Source: Imbricaverruca yamaguchii (lineage: Eukaryota; Arthropoda; Thecostraca; Neoverrucidae). From it: DNA of 64,000 nucleotides. The stretch is taken from NCBI GenBank assembly GCA_034440575.1, contig JAOTOL010001166.1, positions 219,001-283,000 on the forward strand, given 5' to 3'. Positions 54,574 to 64,000 of the stretch are shown here, in pieces (within the stretch, counting starts at the first letter, position 1; every line of letters starts with the position of its first letter). Position numbers and translations under genes: made by a program. The notes below the pieces were generated by a model that saw only the letters and a list, made by a program, of their open reading frames with translations, had not been told where the DNA came from and did no database searches.

Positions 54574-55630
54574 GGATGGTTTCGACCAGGATGCAGGCAC
54601 TAGAGGAAGAAATTAGGACCCTTAAGGCAGAGGTTTCCAACCTCAAGGCTGCCCTTGTTGCACAGGGTAGGCAAGATAAAGCAACAAGGGGTCAATCCGT
54701 AGCAGGGACATCATATGCCCAGGTGGTCGCAGGCCACCAGGTAGCTGAGGTTTCCCCTACTGTGGAGGTGGCTGGGATCTCTCAAGAGGGGGAGTGTTAA
54801 TAGTGTTAATAGTGAACAGAGGAGGGGTAGTTCTGGTAGGTCACAGGAGGGGAAGTGGCATGAGGTCAGGGGGTGGAGGATTTGGAGACGCGAACCTAAG
54901 GAAAGGGTCAGTGAGTGGCAGGTGACAGGTGGTAGGGAGCGGGAGGAAGGTGGTAGGAGTGAGGAAGGAAGGAAGCCGACCGGCCCAGCGAGCAGGCATA
55001 GTAACAACAAATATGTTCCAGGCATTGGATGACTGCCCCCAGGATAGCAGTAGTGAGGAGTCAGTGCTTGTCATAGGAGACTCTCGTGTGCGTCATTTAG
55101 AGCGGGTATTTTTGTAAAGGTAGGAGGGACAGGAGGTGCATCACCAGGCCTGGTGCCAAGGTGAAGGACCTGGTACCTGCGGTGGCACAGGTCACCAGTG
55201 ATCACCAGTTTAACACAGTCATAGTGCATGTAGGGGTGAATAACATAGGTCATACTAGGAGCGAGGAGCTTCTGCGGGAGTACAGGGCCCTTCTGGCCAC
55301 CCTGAAGGGTACCAATAGAGTGCTTGTAACAGGAATTTTACCTAGGGCTAGAGCCTCCCTGAGTGGAGCTCTAGGGCACTGGCAGCTAACACCAGGGTAG
55401 GAAAGCTCTGCCAGGAGCTAGGTTTTACATTTGTAGATGAGTGGAGCAGGTTTTATGCATCGTGGGACCTCTATCAGAAGGATGGCCTGCATTTTTCTGA
55501 GAAGGGGGTCCATGTGTTAGGCAAAGTATATGAGCATGTCCTTCAGGGGAAACTAGGAAATGGGGTGGGGAGGGATGAAATCCTCCGCAATAGAAAAAGT
55601 CTGCCAAAGGTCAAAGGCAGGTTATGGTAG
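54574..55630 (+). pseudogene. LINE ORF1: coiled coil plus SGNH-like esterase, broken
   Basis: ORF1 protein of the CR1-like element. The start MVSTRMQALEEEIRTLKAEV leads a heptad coiled coil (residues about 7-33), expected to trimerise and bind element RNA. The frame stops at about 54800. After a shift, VLVIGDSRVRHLE (55064-55110) is block I of an SGNH-type esterase with the GDS nucleophile region. After another shift, VIVHVGVNNIG (near 55220) carries the block III Gly-x-Asn motif. Near 55480, DLYQKDGLHFSEKG carries the Asp-x-x-His motif. The original stop is probably at about 55628-55630. Thus all three esterase blocks survive but in at least three frames. Such esterase domains are known in ORF1 of CR1 elements. 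Confidence 0.85.
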
Positions 55631-55648
55631 CATTTGTTATGAGAGTGC

Positions 55649-58158
55649 ATGATGTTTAATGCTCAGAGTATCCGTTCCAAATTTGATGAGTTCAAGTGTT
55701 ATGTTGCTGAGGAGGAACCGGATTTTGTTTACATTACGGAGGCATGGGTCAGTGAAGGATATTTTGGAGATAACTTACAGGACTATGAGATCCAGGGATA
55801 CAATATGTTTTCGTGCAATAGGGGTCCAGCAATGAAAGGGGGTGGTGTAATGCTCTATGTGAATAGCTTATTCAGTTCTCAAAAAGTAGCAGGTGGGGAT
55901 AAAAATGTGTCTGTGGAGTCCATTTGGCTTGATGTCACTGTGGGAAAAGGCAACAGCAATACTCTTAGGATAGGAGCTTTCTACCGATCAGGAACCCTGC
56001 CACATTCTCAGCAACTGGAGCTTGACAAGGTGATTTGTGAGGAAATCAGTAGAAACTTTAAGAGGAAGTGCCTTATTCTCAGTGACTTTAATCTAAAAGG
56101 TTATGAAAATGCTGGTGTTGGCTCCCCATCATGCAAAATGTTCAGGAAATGCCTTGAAGAGGACCTGTTCTTACACCAGTTTGTATCGGAACCTACCAGG
56201 CATGGTTCATTCTTGGACCTTGTATTCTCGGATTTAAGTGACTTGGTTCAAGACTTGACTGTAGGCGAAACTCTGGGAAAAAGTGACCATAACATAGTTA
56301 GATTCAAGGCACATGTAGGGGAAACTATCAAGGATAATTTGGTAAAGGTTCCAAATTTCAACAGAGCAGACTTTAACGGCATGAGAGCGGCTTTAAGTGC
56401 CATCAGATGGGAAGAAGAATTCTCCAATTTAAATGCCTGTGAAATGTGGGAAAAGTTCAAATCTTACTTAAAGGAAACTCAGATTAGACATGTCCCCAAA
56501 AGCAAAGACGCAAAAGAAGGGTAGGAAAGCCAGCATGGCTTACACCAGACGTGATAAAAGCAATTAGGGCTAAGAAAACTGCATTTAGAGTTTTTAAAGA
56601 AGCCTCAAATGTCATTAATCTAAAGGCGTATCAAAAAGCTAGAGACACTGTGAAGCAAAAAACCAGAGCAGCAAAGCGAGCAAAGGAACTGGATTTAGCT
56701 AGAAACTGTAATGGGGACAGTAAAAAGTTCTTTAGTTTCTACAAGCTGAGTAAAGTTTCTAGCACAATTGGTCCACTGGAAGTAAACGGGACTACATTGG
56801 GTGAGGATAGTGAGATGGTTGAGGAGCTGAGCAAGCAGTTCAAATCAGTGTTTATATTGGAAGATATGACCAATCTGCCGACCGTACACCATAGTTCAGT
56901 TACATGGGATCTGACAAATGATGTTGATTTCATTGGTAGTGATGTTGTTTACAATCATATCAGGAAAATAAAGCCAAATAAGGCCGCAGGACCTGATGAT
57001 ATTTATGCTAGGGTGTTGCGGGAAACTGAAAAGGAACTGGCATTTCCACTTAGTATAATATTTTGTAGATCAGTTTCACATAATGAAATTCCAACCGATT
57101 GGAAAAGGGCAAATGTAGTTCCTATTTTCAAGAAAGGAGAAAGGGGGAAAGTTGAAAACTATAGGCCAATAAGTCTCACATCCCTAGTCTGCAAGGTACT
57201 CGAATCAATTATCAAGGATAGAATAGTTAGTTATCTGGAAGGTAGCAGATTGATTCAAGATACTCAACATGGATTTAGAAAAGGACGATCGTGTCTCACA
57301 AACCTCTTGGACTTTTTGAACTTCGCCACAGAACAATTTGATCAGGGAAATCAGGTTGATGTAGCATATCTTGACTTTAGTAAGGCCTTTGACAAGGTAC
57401 CCCATAAACGGTTAATGATACAGCTTCAGTCCCATGGTATTGCAGGTAGCATCTTAAAATGGATAGAGTTGTGGCTTTCAGATAGACAGCAAAGAGTGAT
57501 GCTAAATGGTACAAAGTCATCATGGCAAAATGTTCTTAGTGGAGTCCCCCAGGGGTCAGTACTAGGGCCATTACTGTTCATTATATTTGTAAATAACATT
57601 GAAAGTGGCCTAAGCAGTAAAGTTTTGAAATTTGCAGATGATTTGAAGGTCTTTAGGCAATAACAGGTCAGGATGAGCATATCTCGCTGCAAAAAGACTT
57701 AGACGAACTTGTGAAGTGGTCCGAAGAATGGCAAATGAAATTTAACTTTGATAAGTGCAAAATCATGCATGTAGGTAAGCAGCATATGAAGGCTCCATAC
57801 TTGATGGGTGGCCAAGTGCTATCAGTGACTCAACAGGAGAAGGATTTAGGTGTTATTCTAAACATAAAATTGGGGGCATCAGAACAGACCAAGGAAGCCA
57901 GGAAGAAGGCACTGAGAATGCTCGGGGCAATAAATAGGAATGTATCATACAGAAGTGAGGAAGTGATCAGGAAGCTTTACTGTGCATACGTCAGGCCACA
58001 TTTGAATACTGCATCCAAGCTTGGTCTCCTAGCTATGAAAAGATTGTTGGCTTTTAGAGAGAGTACAAAAGGGGGCTACAAAAATGGTTAATGGCATAAG
58101 CAACCTGCCATATGAGGAAAGATTGAAGAAATTGAATATGTTTTCACTTAGATATGGA
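55649..58158 (+). pseudogene. LINE ORF2: endonuclease and reverse transcriptase, frameshifted
   Basis: The APE-type endonuclease covers residues 1 to about 230: FNAQSIRSK, TEAW with the catalytic Glu, IGAFYRS, LSDFNL (catalytic Asp and Asn; Ser replaces the usual Gly), DLVFSD and KSDHN with the terminal His. The frame closes at about 56524. After a shift, RKPAWLTPDVIKAIRAKK leads to reverse transcriptase: NYRPISLTS, QHGFRKGRSCLTNL, YLDFSKAFD, SGVPQGSVLGPLLF and FADD, all catalytic residues present. A second shift at about 57660 moves the thumb (WSEEWQMKFNFDKCKIMHVG) to another frame. A third, near 58010-58050, splits VRPHLEYCIQAWSP from the end NLPYEERLKKLNMFSL. No RNase H domain. Coding for about 830 residues would be expected, so the end is slightly short. 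Confidence 0.92.
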
Positions 58159-58181
58159 TACTTCTGCATCGTTGACTATGT

Positions 58182-58222
58182 TCTGGGAGCTGCATGTGTA
58201 CTGCAGTCGATGCGCCTATAGT
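58182..58222 (+). mobile_element. Retroposon tail trace after the LINE
   Basis: GGGAGCTGCATGTGTACTGC, AGTCGATGCGCC and TATAG. Matches the GGGCGC-type tail loosely; the terminal CAAATAACC repeat is missing. It may be what cut off the LINE 3' end. Confidence 0.45.
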
Positions 58223-59069
58223 CACGAATACACGATCAATTTGTGGCGGAGGACGGGTAGTGCGGTGAGGAGGGACCGAACACTCTATCCTCTCCTACCA
58301 GGAGATGGAGGACTGTTCCTCTGCTCCTCCAAATAATGGGAACGCCACCGCGCAACTGGCAGGGGTGTCGTGATTGTTAATTGGATTACTACATGTCTGG
58401 TGATCCTGCTCATGCTTCAGCTCACAATGCGAAAGTGATCCTTCACAACTGAGAAAGAGCTCATTGAATCAGAAATCATGATGCAAGGTATGTCGACTTG
58501 TCTTTATCGTGCAAAATTGAAGGCTTGGTTTTGTAACAATATTTGTTTCATTCTCTTGAACCTAGGTTTATGTTTTGTCGAACAACGATGTCGGGATCCA
58601 AAACTGTCATTCGACGACACGTCGTCCCACCAGTCGTGGAGCCGTAATTCTGCCGCTGTTATTCGGTTGTTCGGGCGTTTGATCGCATCAAATTGAATGG
58701 AAATGATGGTCGCATTAGAGCTGGCGACGTCAACACTAAAACTTGCGAACGACCGATGCAGCGCAGCTGGAAATTCGGTGACATTTCCAAGGATGAAGTA
58801 GGAGGAAAGCGACTGGATTTATTGGAAAAAAAAGAAATTACTCCAGTACTAACGTACATACCAAGCGCATCCGCACGACCCATGAACAGGACGCGGACAC
58901 GATTGTTGCGCTACAGGAGTAGCTCCGTAGCCGTCCCCTATCCAGACGTGGCCCCGGGCCCAGGGACCCCAGCGGGGACAGCGCACACTTGTCTCTTATT
59001 ATGAACTAGCCGCTTCAGTGCACCTTTTCCTCGCATGATAAATGGACGACCGTCATTGTTCTGTCGCGC
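58223..59069. other. No gene seen
   Basis: Unique sequence with short frames only. Confidence 0.35.
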
Positions 59070-59077
59070 CTGTTTCC

Positions 59078-59458
59078 ATAGGCGCACCGGAGGGGGCCCA
59101 GGGGGCCCGGCCCCCCCCATGAGACCAAAGTGCCCTTTTGACCGAAAAGTGCCCTCTTGGCCGGAATGTCCCAAATTTAGCCCCAAAATCACCTGCCTTA
59201 TGTGCCCCGCCTGTGCCAAAGTTGCCCTTTTCGCCCAAAACTGCACTTTTGGCCTAAAAATTACATTCTCCTGTGCCCTTTCCTGTCCTATGCGGCATGG
59301 AAAATTCACGCCCCCCCCCCCCCGGTCAACAAGCCTTCCAGTGTGCCCCGGGCCGCAAAGTGCCCTTTTGGAGCCGGTCAAGTGCCCTTTTGGAGCCGGC
59401 CAAGTGCCCTTTTCGGTCCGGGCCTCCCCCCATGGAAGAATCCTGGGTGCGCGCCTGC
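59078..59458. mobile_element. hAT-like non-autonomous element, 8-bp duplication
   Basis: Left end ATAGGCGCACCGG; right end, read inward, GCAGGCGCGCACCC. CTGTTTCC flanks it exactly at 59070-59077 and 59459-59466, the hAT-sized 8-bp duplication. The 381-bp interior is C/T-rich on the plus strand. It has repeated AGTGCCCTTTTGG motifs, including a 22-bp tandem with AGTGCCCTTTTGGAGCCGG near 59357-59405. No transposase. Confidence 0.8.
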
Positions 59459-59466
59459 CTGTTTCC

Positions 59467-60080
59467 TACACGTTCGTCCGTCCTGTAAGGGTTGCGCCCT
59501 GCTCCTTTTGTTCGCTTTGTTCGGCCGTATCCGACGGTGAGTGTTGGGGCCGTGCGTCGTCTTCTCCCCACAGCGACGCGCGGAATTGAATATTCCCGAG
59601 CCGAGTGTTTTCGGCTTGTCAGCGTCATAAAATCCTGTCCGAGGGCTGGTCTCGGGTGGCCCCATTCACCGAACTGTGTTCTGTGCTTGATTCTTCTTTC
59701 GGCCGAGACGCTTCCAGCAAACCCGCTTCACCTAAAAAAAAACGTCATCTTGTAATGGCAGTCGTACGGCTGTTCGCGGTCGGCTGTTCGCGGTCGGCCG
59801 TGGTGTTCGCCGAGCACTCGCCGCCTTTTTGTGGGCGGCTGATCGGCCGACGTCCGCCCGCCTGCCCTCTGTCGGGCGTCGGATCAGCGGCCAAACGACA
59901 GGCGAAAATCGCCCCTTATTGCGGCACGGCTCTCGCGGCCCATGGACGAGTGTGCGGCGCCCCGGCCGGGTCGGCGGGTCACGGTCGGCGGCGGAGTGAG
60001 CGTTCGCGCGGGGACGCTGACTTTCACCGCTGCCGGTGGCGCCGCGGAGAGGGGCGGCTGACCACCGGCCAGGCCGGAAG
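59467..60080. other. CpG-rich, no gene seen
   Basis: GC-rich from 59760. A 168-codon plus frame at 59605-60111 has no domain and runs into the next SINE. GCGGTCGGCTGTTC is duplicated at 59776. Confidence 0.35.
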
Positions 60081-60090
60081 TCAGATCGGT

Positions 60091-60264
60091 GGGGCGGGGA
60101 TGGCCGAGTAGTTAAGGCGTTGAGCTCTGGGTACCAACGGTCCCGGGTTCGACATTCACACAGCTCTGGACATTTCCCAATCCCGCCGGCCGAACAATGT
60201 GGGCGGCGCCATTAGCCGTGATCGTGCGTAAAGTGCGTCGAGGACCACCCAATGAACAAACAAA
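60091..60264 (+). mobile_element. SINE-C, full length
   Basis: Head GGGATGGCCGAGTAGTTAAG and GCGTTGAGCTCTGGGTACC with box B GGGTTCGACAT (mutated), then GGACATTTCCCAATCCCGCC, GAACAATGTGGGCGGCGCC, ATTAGCCGTGATCGTGCG, AAAGTGCGTCGAGGACC and ACCCAATGAACAAACAAA. TCAGATCGGT lies at 60081-60090 and 60265-60274. Confidence 0.9.
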
Positions 60265-60364
60265 TCAGATCGGTATTCAAGGCAGAACGCATGACTGGGA
60301 TCGGGCCGGAGGGCTCGGCGGTCAGAACACAGGTCGTGACACAGAACAGAGCTCACGCACGCCG

Positions 60365-60560
60365 GGTGTGGTTCCCCTACGCCAGTGTGTTTGTCTGGAA
60401 TTGCTATGTCTGTCCGTTCGGTCGTGTGTGAGTCGTTTGGCCCGGCGTGGGCTATGCGTACGCCAGACCATTACAAGCCAGTTGGTCCGGCTAAGCGTAC
60501 GCCATACCATTTCAAGTCACTTGGTCTGGCGTGTGCTACGTGAACGCCAGACCAATGACC
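60365..60560. repeat. Diverged tandem repeat, about 52-bp period
   Basis: Three to four units with TACGCCAGACCAT, ACAAGCCAGTTGGTC/CAAGTCACTTGGTC and CGGCGTGGGCTATGCG. Confidence 0.65.
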
Positions 60561-60812
60561 GCTACTGTCCATTGTTGTGCGTGACCAATATATTTTTATC
60601 TCCACATAACCCTAATGGTTAATTGGACAAATAATCGTAAACAGGTAAGTGATACGGCGCAGTAAGGCGGATGAACGTCCATTATGCGTCGGGAAAGCTT
60701 TCAGGTAGCCAGACAAATGCAGGGGAAAAATACGATGTGGCTACCAACAGATATCCCCGGGGTCCGTGCCTTTACCCCCCCCCCGCGGCAGTTTGAAGGC
60801 TCGCGGGCTCAC

Positions 60813-60956
60813 GAGACGCGAGACGGTGAGTGTGGCCGCCCAGCCGAAGGTGTGCACCATGCACAAAATTCCAATGACGTCCGGGGATATCTCCAGATCG
60901 TCGGTTTTGCCAACCCGGAACCGCGCTGAGCAAGCGAAGCTCGTGACGAGCGAGTC
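60813..60956 (-). CDS. Candidate internal exon, unknown protein
   Basis: A 48-codon minus-strand frame with no stop: DSLVTSFACSARFRVGKTDD, then LEISPDVIGILCMVHTFGWA, then ATLTVSRL. The stretch VIGILCMVHTFGWAATLTV is hydrophobic enough for a membrane span. A possible acceptor (TTTCCTGCCGCTGGAG) precedes it, and a possible donor (CTC|GTGAGC) follows at 60812-60811. Both junctions are phase 0. Third positions are mostly G or C. The family is not recognised and the frame stays open beyond both junctions, so chance is a real alternative. A GTGAGT donor-like site on the opposite strand at 60826 overlaps it. Confidence 0.35.
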
Positions 60957-61172
60957 CTCCAGCGGCAGGAAATTTCGGCGAGCGGCAACGCGTGCACCAG
61001 ATTTTCCCGTGTAGTTTCGGAAGGCTGCCGCCAGATGGCGGTGCGTTTTCCCTATAGTTCTTGGGGAAGTTACTCAACGCTTCTGCGTCCAGCCGCCCGC
61101 ACCCCGGGGTATTGCACTATTGGGGTCAGGAATAGCTGGCAGCCGGGCTGGGCCTCTTGGCGCCTGAATTTC
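60957..61172. other. No gene seen
   Basis: Unique spacer; would be intron if the minus-strand exon is real. Confidence 0.3.
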
Positions 61173-61184
61173 CTACATAGGTAT

Positions 61185-61342
61185 GGGGACGAGTAGCCCA
61201 GGGGTAAGTCGCTCGTCTCACAATCGAACGGTTGTGGGTTCGAGTCTCACCTGTCGCTACTCTTCGCCCGCGACCAATCGGCGTGAGAGATTTGCGACGC
61301 TACATGACTCAACGGTCGATGTGTCGTAAAACCAATAACCAA
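61185..61342 (+). mobile_element. SINE-A, target duplication
   Basis: GGGGACGAGTAGCCCAGGGG, box B GGTTCGAGTCT, CGCTACTCTTCGCCCGCGAC, CCAATCGGCGTGAGAGATTT, CTACATGACTCAACGGTCG, TGTCGTAAAACCAATAACC. CTACATAGGTAT flanks it at 61173-61184 and 61343-61354. A close match to the copies at 16087 and 49212. Confidence 0.93.
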
Positions 61343-61354
61343 CTACATAGGTAT

Positions 61355-61849
61355 ACTGCTTCCCACCACACCTAGGCTATGTGGGAATAAACCGAATAAA
61401 TGCCATTCGTGGCACAAACAGCTCGGCAGTCAGGCTGAGCACCCCGGCACCTGAATATCCCGCATATATGTGCTACTGTTTCTCACAACTATACCTGTGC
61501 AGTATTGTCGGATGCCAGGACGCCCAGCCTGACTGCAAAGCCATCTGTGACGACAATTATTCGTGGCGTGTCCCCACGCGTGGTTCGCGGCTGGAAGTAC
61601 GCTGAAGACACGCTGAATATGTCACATCACGTGCGGGGCTGCCGAGGCGCGCCGGCGCCGGCGACGGCATTGTTTGGCGCCAGAAGCGTTCGGCGCCATA
61701 TTCGCGCTTTCGAGAGCACGTCGGGGCCACTGTGCCGACGCGGCGGCGCGCCGCCATTGTTGTTTGCCCGCGGCCGTGGTGAGAGGTGGGCCTCGTGGGG
61801 CTGGGGAAGGGGGGGGGGGCGCCGGTTTGCACGTGATGTTCGCCGCACT
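61355..61849. other. CpG-rich, no gene seen
   Basis: AT-rich then CpG-rich; composition-driven frames on both strands. Confidence 0.35.
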
Positions 61850-62305
61850 CAGTGGCACGGTTCAGGGTTCAGGGTGCATTATGCGCCGTAGCACGGTTCA
61901 TGGTTCAGGGTGTATTACACGCAGTTGCGCGTTCAGGGTTCAGGGTGTATTACGCGCAGTGGCACGGCCCAGGGTTCAGGGTGTATTACACGCAGTGGCA
62001 CGGTTCAGGGTTCAGGGTGCAGTACACGCAGTTGCGCGGTTTATGGTCCAGGATTCAGGTTGCGGTGCGCTTCGGGGTACATTACGTGCAGTGACATGGT
62101 TCAAGGTTCAGTGTGCGATGCTACTCAGGGTTAATTGCACACAGTTGCGTGGTTCGTGGTTCAGGATGCATTGCACGCAGTGCACGGTTCAGGGTCCATG
62201 GTGTATTACATGCGGTGGCACGGTTAATGGTTCAGGGTTCAGGGTTCAGGGTGCGGTGCGGTTCAGGGTGCACTACACGCAGTTACGCGGTTCAGGGGTC
62301 GCCGC
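61850..62305. repeat. Minisatellite, about 36-bp period
   Basis: CACGGTTCAGGGTTCAGGGT plus GTATTACACGCAGTGG units, about twelve diverged copies, with local GGTTCAG expansion near 62230-62255. Confidence 0.9.
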
Positions 62306-62399
62306 CGAGGCTCGCGGTTGCGTAATTCGTCGCATCTGGAAGTCGAGGGTGGCCGTGCATGTATGTGTGCGGTGTTGTTCAATAACCGGAACTGCGGCT

Positions 62400-62890
62400 G
62401 GGAAGCAGTTTGTGCCGCTCACCGCTGACCCGGCCACATCTGTGTGCCGATCACTGCTCAAGTGGCACATCTGTGTGTGCCGCTAACTGCTGTACTGGCA
62501 CATCTGTGTGCGCCGATCACTGCTGAAGTGGCACATCCGTGTGTGCCGATCACTGATCAAGTGGCACATCGGTGTGTGCCGATACTGCTGTACTGCGATC
62601 ACTGTTAAGTGGCACATCTGTGTGCGCATCATGTCACTTTGTAAGTGGCACATCGGTGTGTGCCGCTAACTACTGTACTGGCACTCCGTGTGTGTCGATC
62701 ACTGGTTAAGTGGCACATCCGTGTGTGCCGATCACTGCTCAAGTGGCACATCTGTGTGTGCCGATCACTGCTCAAGTGGCTCACCAGCGTGTGCCGATCG
62801 CTACTGAAGTAGCACACCTACAGCACCAATCATTGCTGAACTGGCACATCTACGTGTGCCGACCACTGCTCAAATGGCACAGTATGATTT
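62400..62890. repeat. Minisatellite, about 34-bp period
   Basis: AAGTGGCACATCTGTGTGTG plus CCGATCACTGCTC units, about fourteen copies with a CTAACTGCTGTACTGG variant. Confidence 0.9.
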
Positions 62891-63850
62891 GTATATCTTG
62901 TGTGAGTAATTTCCTCTTGTCATTCGATTTCGTTGAGGTGGCTTCCCCTCATCCGACGTTGGTTGAATAAAAGGTTCTGTGAAACGTAAAACAAACAATA
63001 GTTTTCATTTAAGCTCGTCTCGATTTGAGCCTTTAAGTACGTCTCGATTGGATTCGTTTATGCAGAAGCGAAGCGAAAGAGGAGCCCCATCTTTCCCAGG
63101 ACTGCACCAACCAAAATCGTGGGGACATTGAAACGAGGCGAAGGGGAAGCCCCATCTTTCCCAGGACAACACCAGCCGACACCGTGCACCTCGATGCAGA
63201 TGCGGTGCACACGTCGGTGCACGTGCACGGCGCACCGGTCACGGTTCGGTTAATGGCACCAACTGGTCAGCACCGTGCAGTAGAGGTCTGCACGGATCAC
63301 ATTCGGCGGCCAATACCCATCCAAATACCCGGAGGATTATCGCGTTTGTGTCCACCGGCTGCCCGGAAAAAAAAATCAACAGTGTTGATCCCATACCCGG
63401 CCGTGTTGCCGGGGATTTGTCGCCGAAGGAATTGTGCCGGGGTTTTATCCGTGATGTCCTTGATAGGTTGTCTCCATGCGTTGATGTCATGCTTAATGGC
63501 TGATTGACAGATTTGGTGGGCGACTCGTTCAGTGTACAGAGTGCATCCAAGAAGGGCCCTTGTAGCTCATAGTTGCACTAATCTTTTATGTCTTTATGCC
63601 TTTATTTATCTCTTAATGTAACTGTCGGTTGCGTACATGTTGCAGAGTATGGATATGCGTGGCTCCAAAGGGGAAGGTCACCTGTGTGATAGGTATTTAA
63701 ATAGTCCCTATGTGGTCTGCAGAACCTGGCCGAGGCATTTCGTTTTTCCCGGAATGTTAAGCTTATGCTACCAACGGTGCATTGTAGACAAATGTATAGG
63801 AGATACCTGTCTAGCTTATCTTTGCATGGACATCAGTTAGAAATGCCTTC
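62891..63850. other. No gene; a two-copy duplication
   Basis: GCCCCATCTTTCCCAGGAC occurs twice about 65 bp apart (63087 and 63149). GAATAAAA at 62966 is an isolated polyadenylation-like hexamer with no attached frame. Otherwise unique. Confidence 0.4.
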
Positions 63851-63865
63851 CATGTACAAGACATT

Positions 63866-63919
63866 TAGGGTGCAATATAACCCAATGGCGTTGACGCACC
63901 ATAAAACCCCAATAATCAT
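63866..63919 (+). mobile_element. Tail-only insertion, GGTGC-type stem
   Basis: GGGTGCAATATAACCCAATG, GCGTTGACGCACC and ATAAAACCCCAATAATCAT. CATGTACAAGACATT (63851-63865) and CATGTACAAAGACATT (63920-63935) flank it, differing by one A. Stem arms GGTGC and GCACC are intact. Same tail as 5993-6052. Confidence 0.85.
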
Positions 63920-64000
63920 CATGTACAAAGACATTACCTGCCGTGCATATTCCACCATTGTTTTCATTCTTCACTCCTTATGCATATTGCTACGTCACCA

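Larger units (their letters stand above)
54286..58158 (+). mobile_element. CR1-like LINE, nearly full length, inactive
   Basis: Non-LTR retrotransposon with leader (54286-54573), ORF1 (54574-55630) and ORF2 (55649-58158). It is less GC-rich than its surroundings and A-rich on the sense strand. The two-ORF layout with an esterase in ORF1 and endonuclease plus reverse transcriptase without RNase H in ORF2 is that of the CR1/L2 group. It ends abruptly after the NLPYEERLKKLNMFSLRYG region; the last tens of residues and the 3' untranslated repeat are missing. At least five frame-disrupting changes are visible, so it cannot be autonomous. No target duplication found. Confidence 0.9.

Noticed and set aside
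60826..60832. Plus-strand splice donor GTGAGTG
   Set aside because: Good consensus, but the upstream plus frame (proline run, C10 stretch) is not protein-like.
62964..62971. Polyadenylation signal of a gene
   Set aside because: Isolated AATAAA with no coding frame or exon upstream; expected by chance.

Overview
This is eukaryotic, gene-poor, repeat-dense, mostly GC-rich DNA. No ribosome-binding sites, operons or intact long coding genes are visible. An arthropod is likely: the interstitial tract at 8967-9092 is built from TTAGG and its variants TTGGG and TCAGG, the arthropod telomere pentamer. A crustacean would fit, but that is inference. Almost every long open frame is produced by a tandem array or a transposon remnant.

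Mobile elements dominate the unique sequence. There are three tRNA-headed SINE groups: SINE-A (tRNA-Val-like head), SINE-B (tRNA-Lys-like head) and SINE-C (head with the GGCCGAGTAGTTAAGGCG-type box A of Leu/Ser tRNAs). A and B share one central domain with a CCAATC...GATTGG hairpin. A and B, and more loosely C, end in a tail that is also the 3' end of a LINE carrying an RNase H and Cys-His region (fragments at 24216-24971, 34657-34982 and probably 45560-45925). The tail folds into a stem whose sequence differs between families but whose pairing is kept. Four tail-only copies sit between target-site duplications (6609-6672, 19816-19868, 41268-41324, 63866-63919). I read this as a SINE/LINE partnership using one 3' recognition hairpin; it is the most interesting system in the window.

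A separate, nearly full-length but frameshifted CR1-like LINE lies at 54286-58158. It has an esterase-type ORF1 and an endonuclease/reverse transcriptase ORF2. Small DNA transposons include two hAT-like non-autonomous elements with 8-bp target duplications (4054-4327, 59078-59458), a third with clear inverted ends (21736-21946) and a 95-bp palindromic element at 2600-2694.

Tandem arrays fill much of the rest. The largest are the 28-bp array at 51855-53250, the 68-bp GC-box array at 26095-26905, the 29-bp array at 15283-15972, the purine-rich array at 40187-40850 and the 43-bp array at 3132-3690.

Host coding sequence is scarce. The best candidate is one exon at 37988-38178 (+) encoding an acidic/Cys start and at least one long hydrophobic segment. 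It is wedged between two minisatellites that carry copies of its own splice-site regions. A weaker candidate exon lies at 60813-60956 (-). Both would be internal exons of genes extending beyond what can be joined here.
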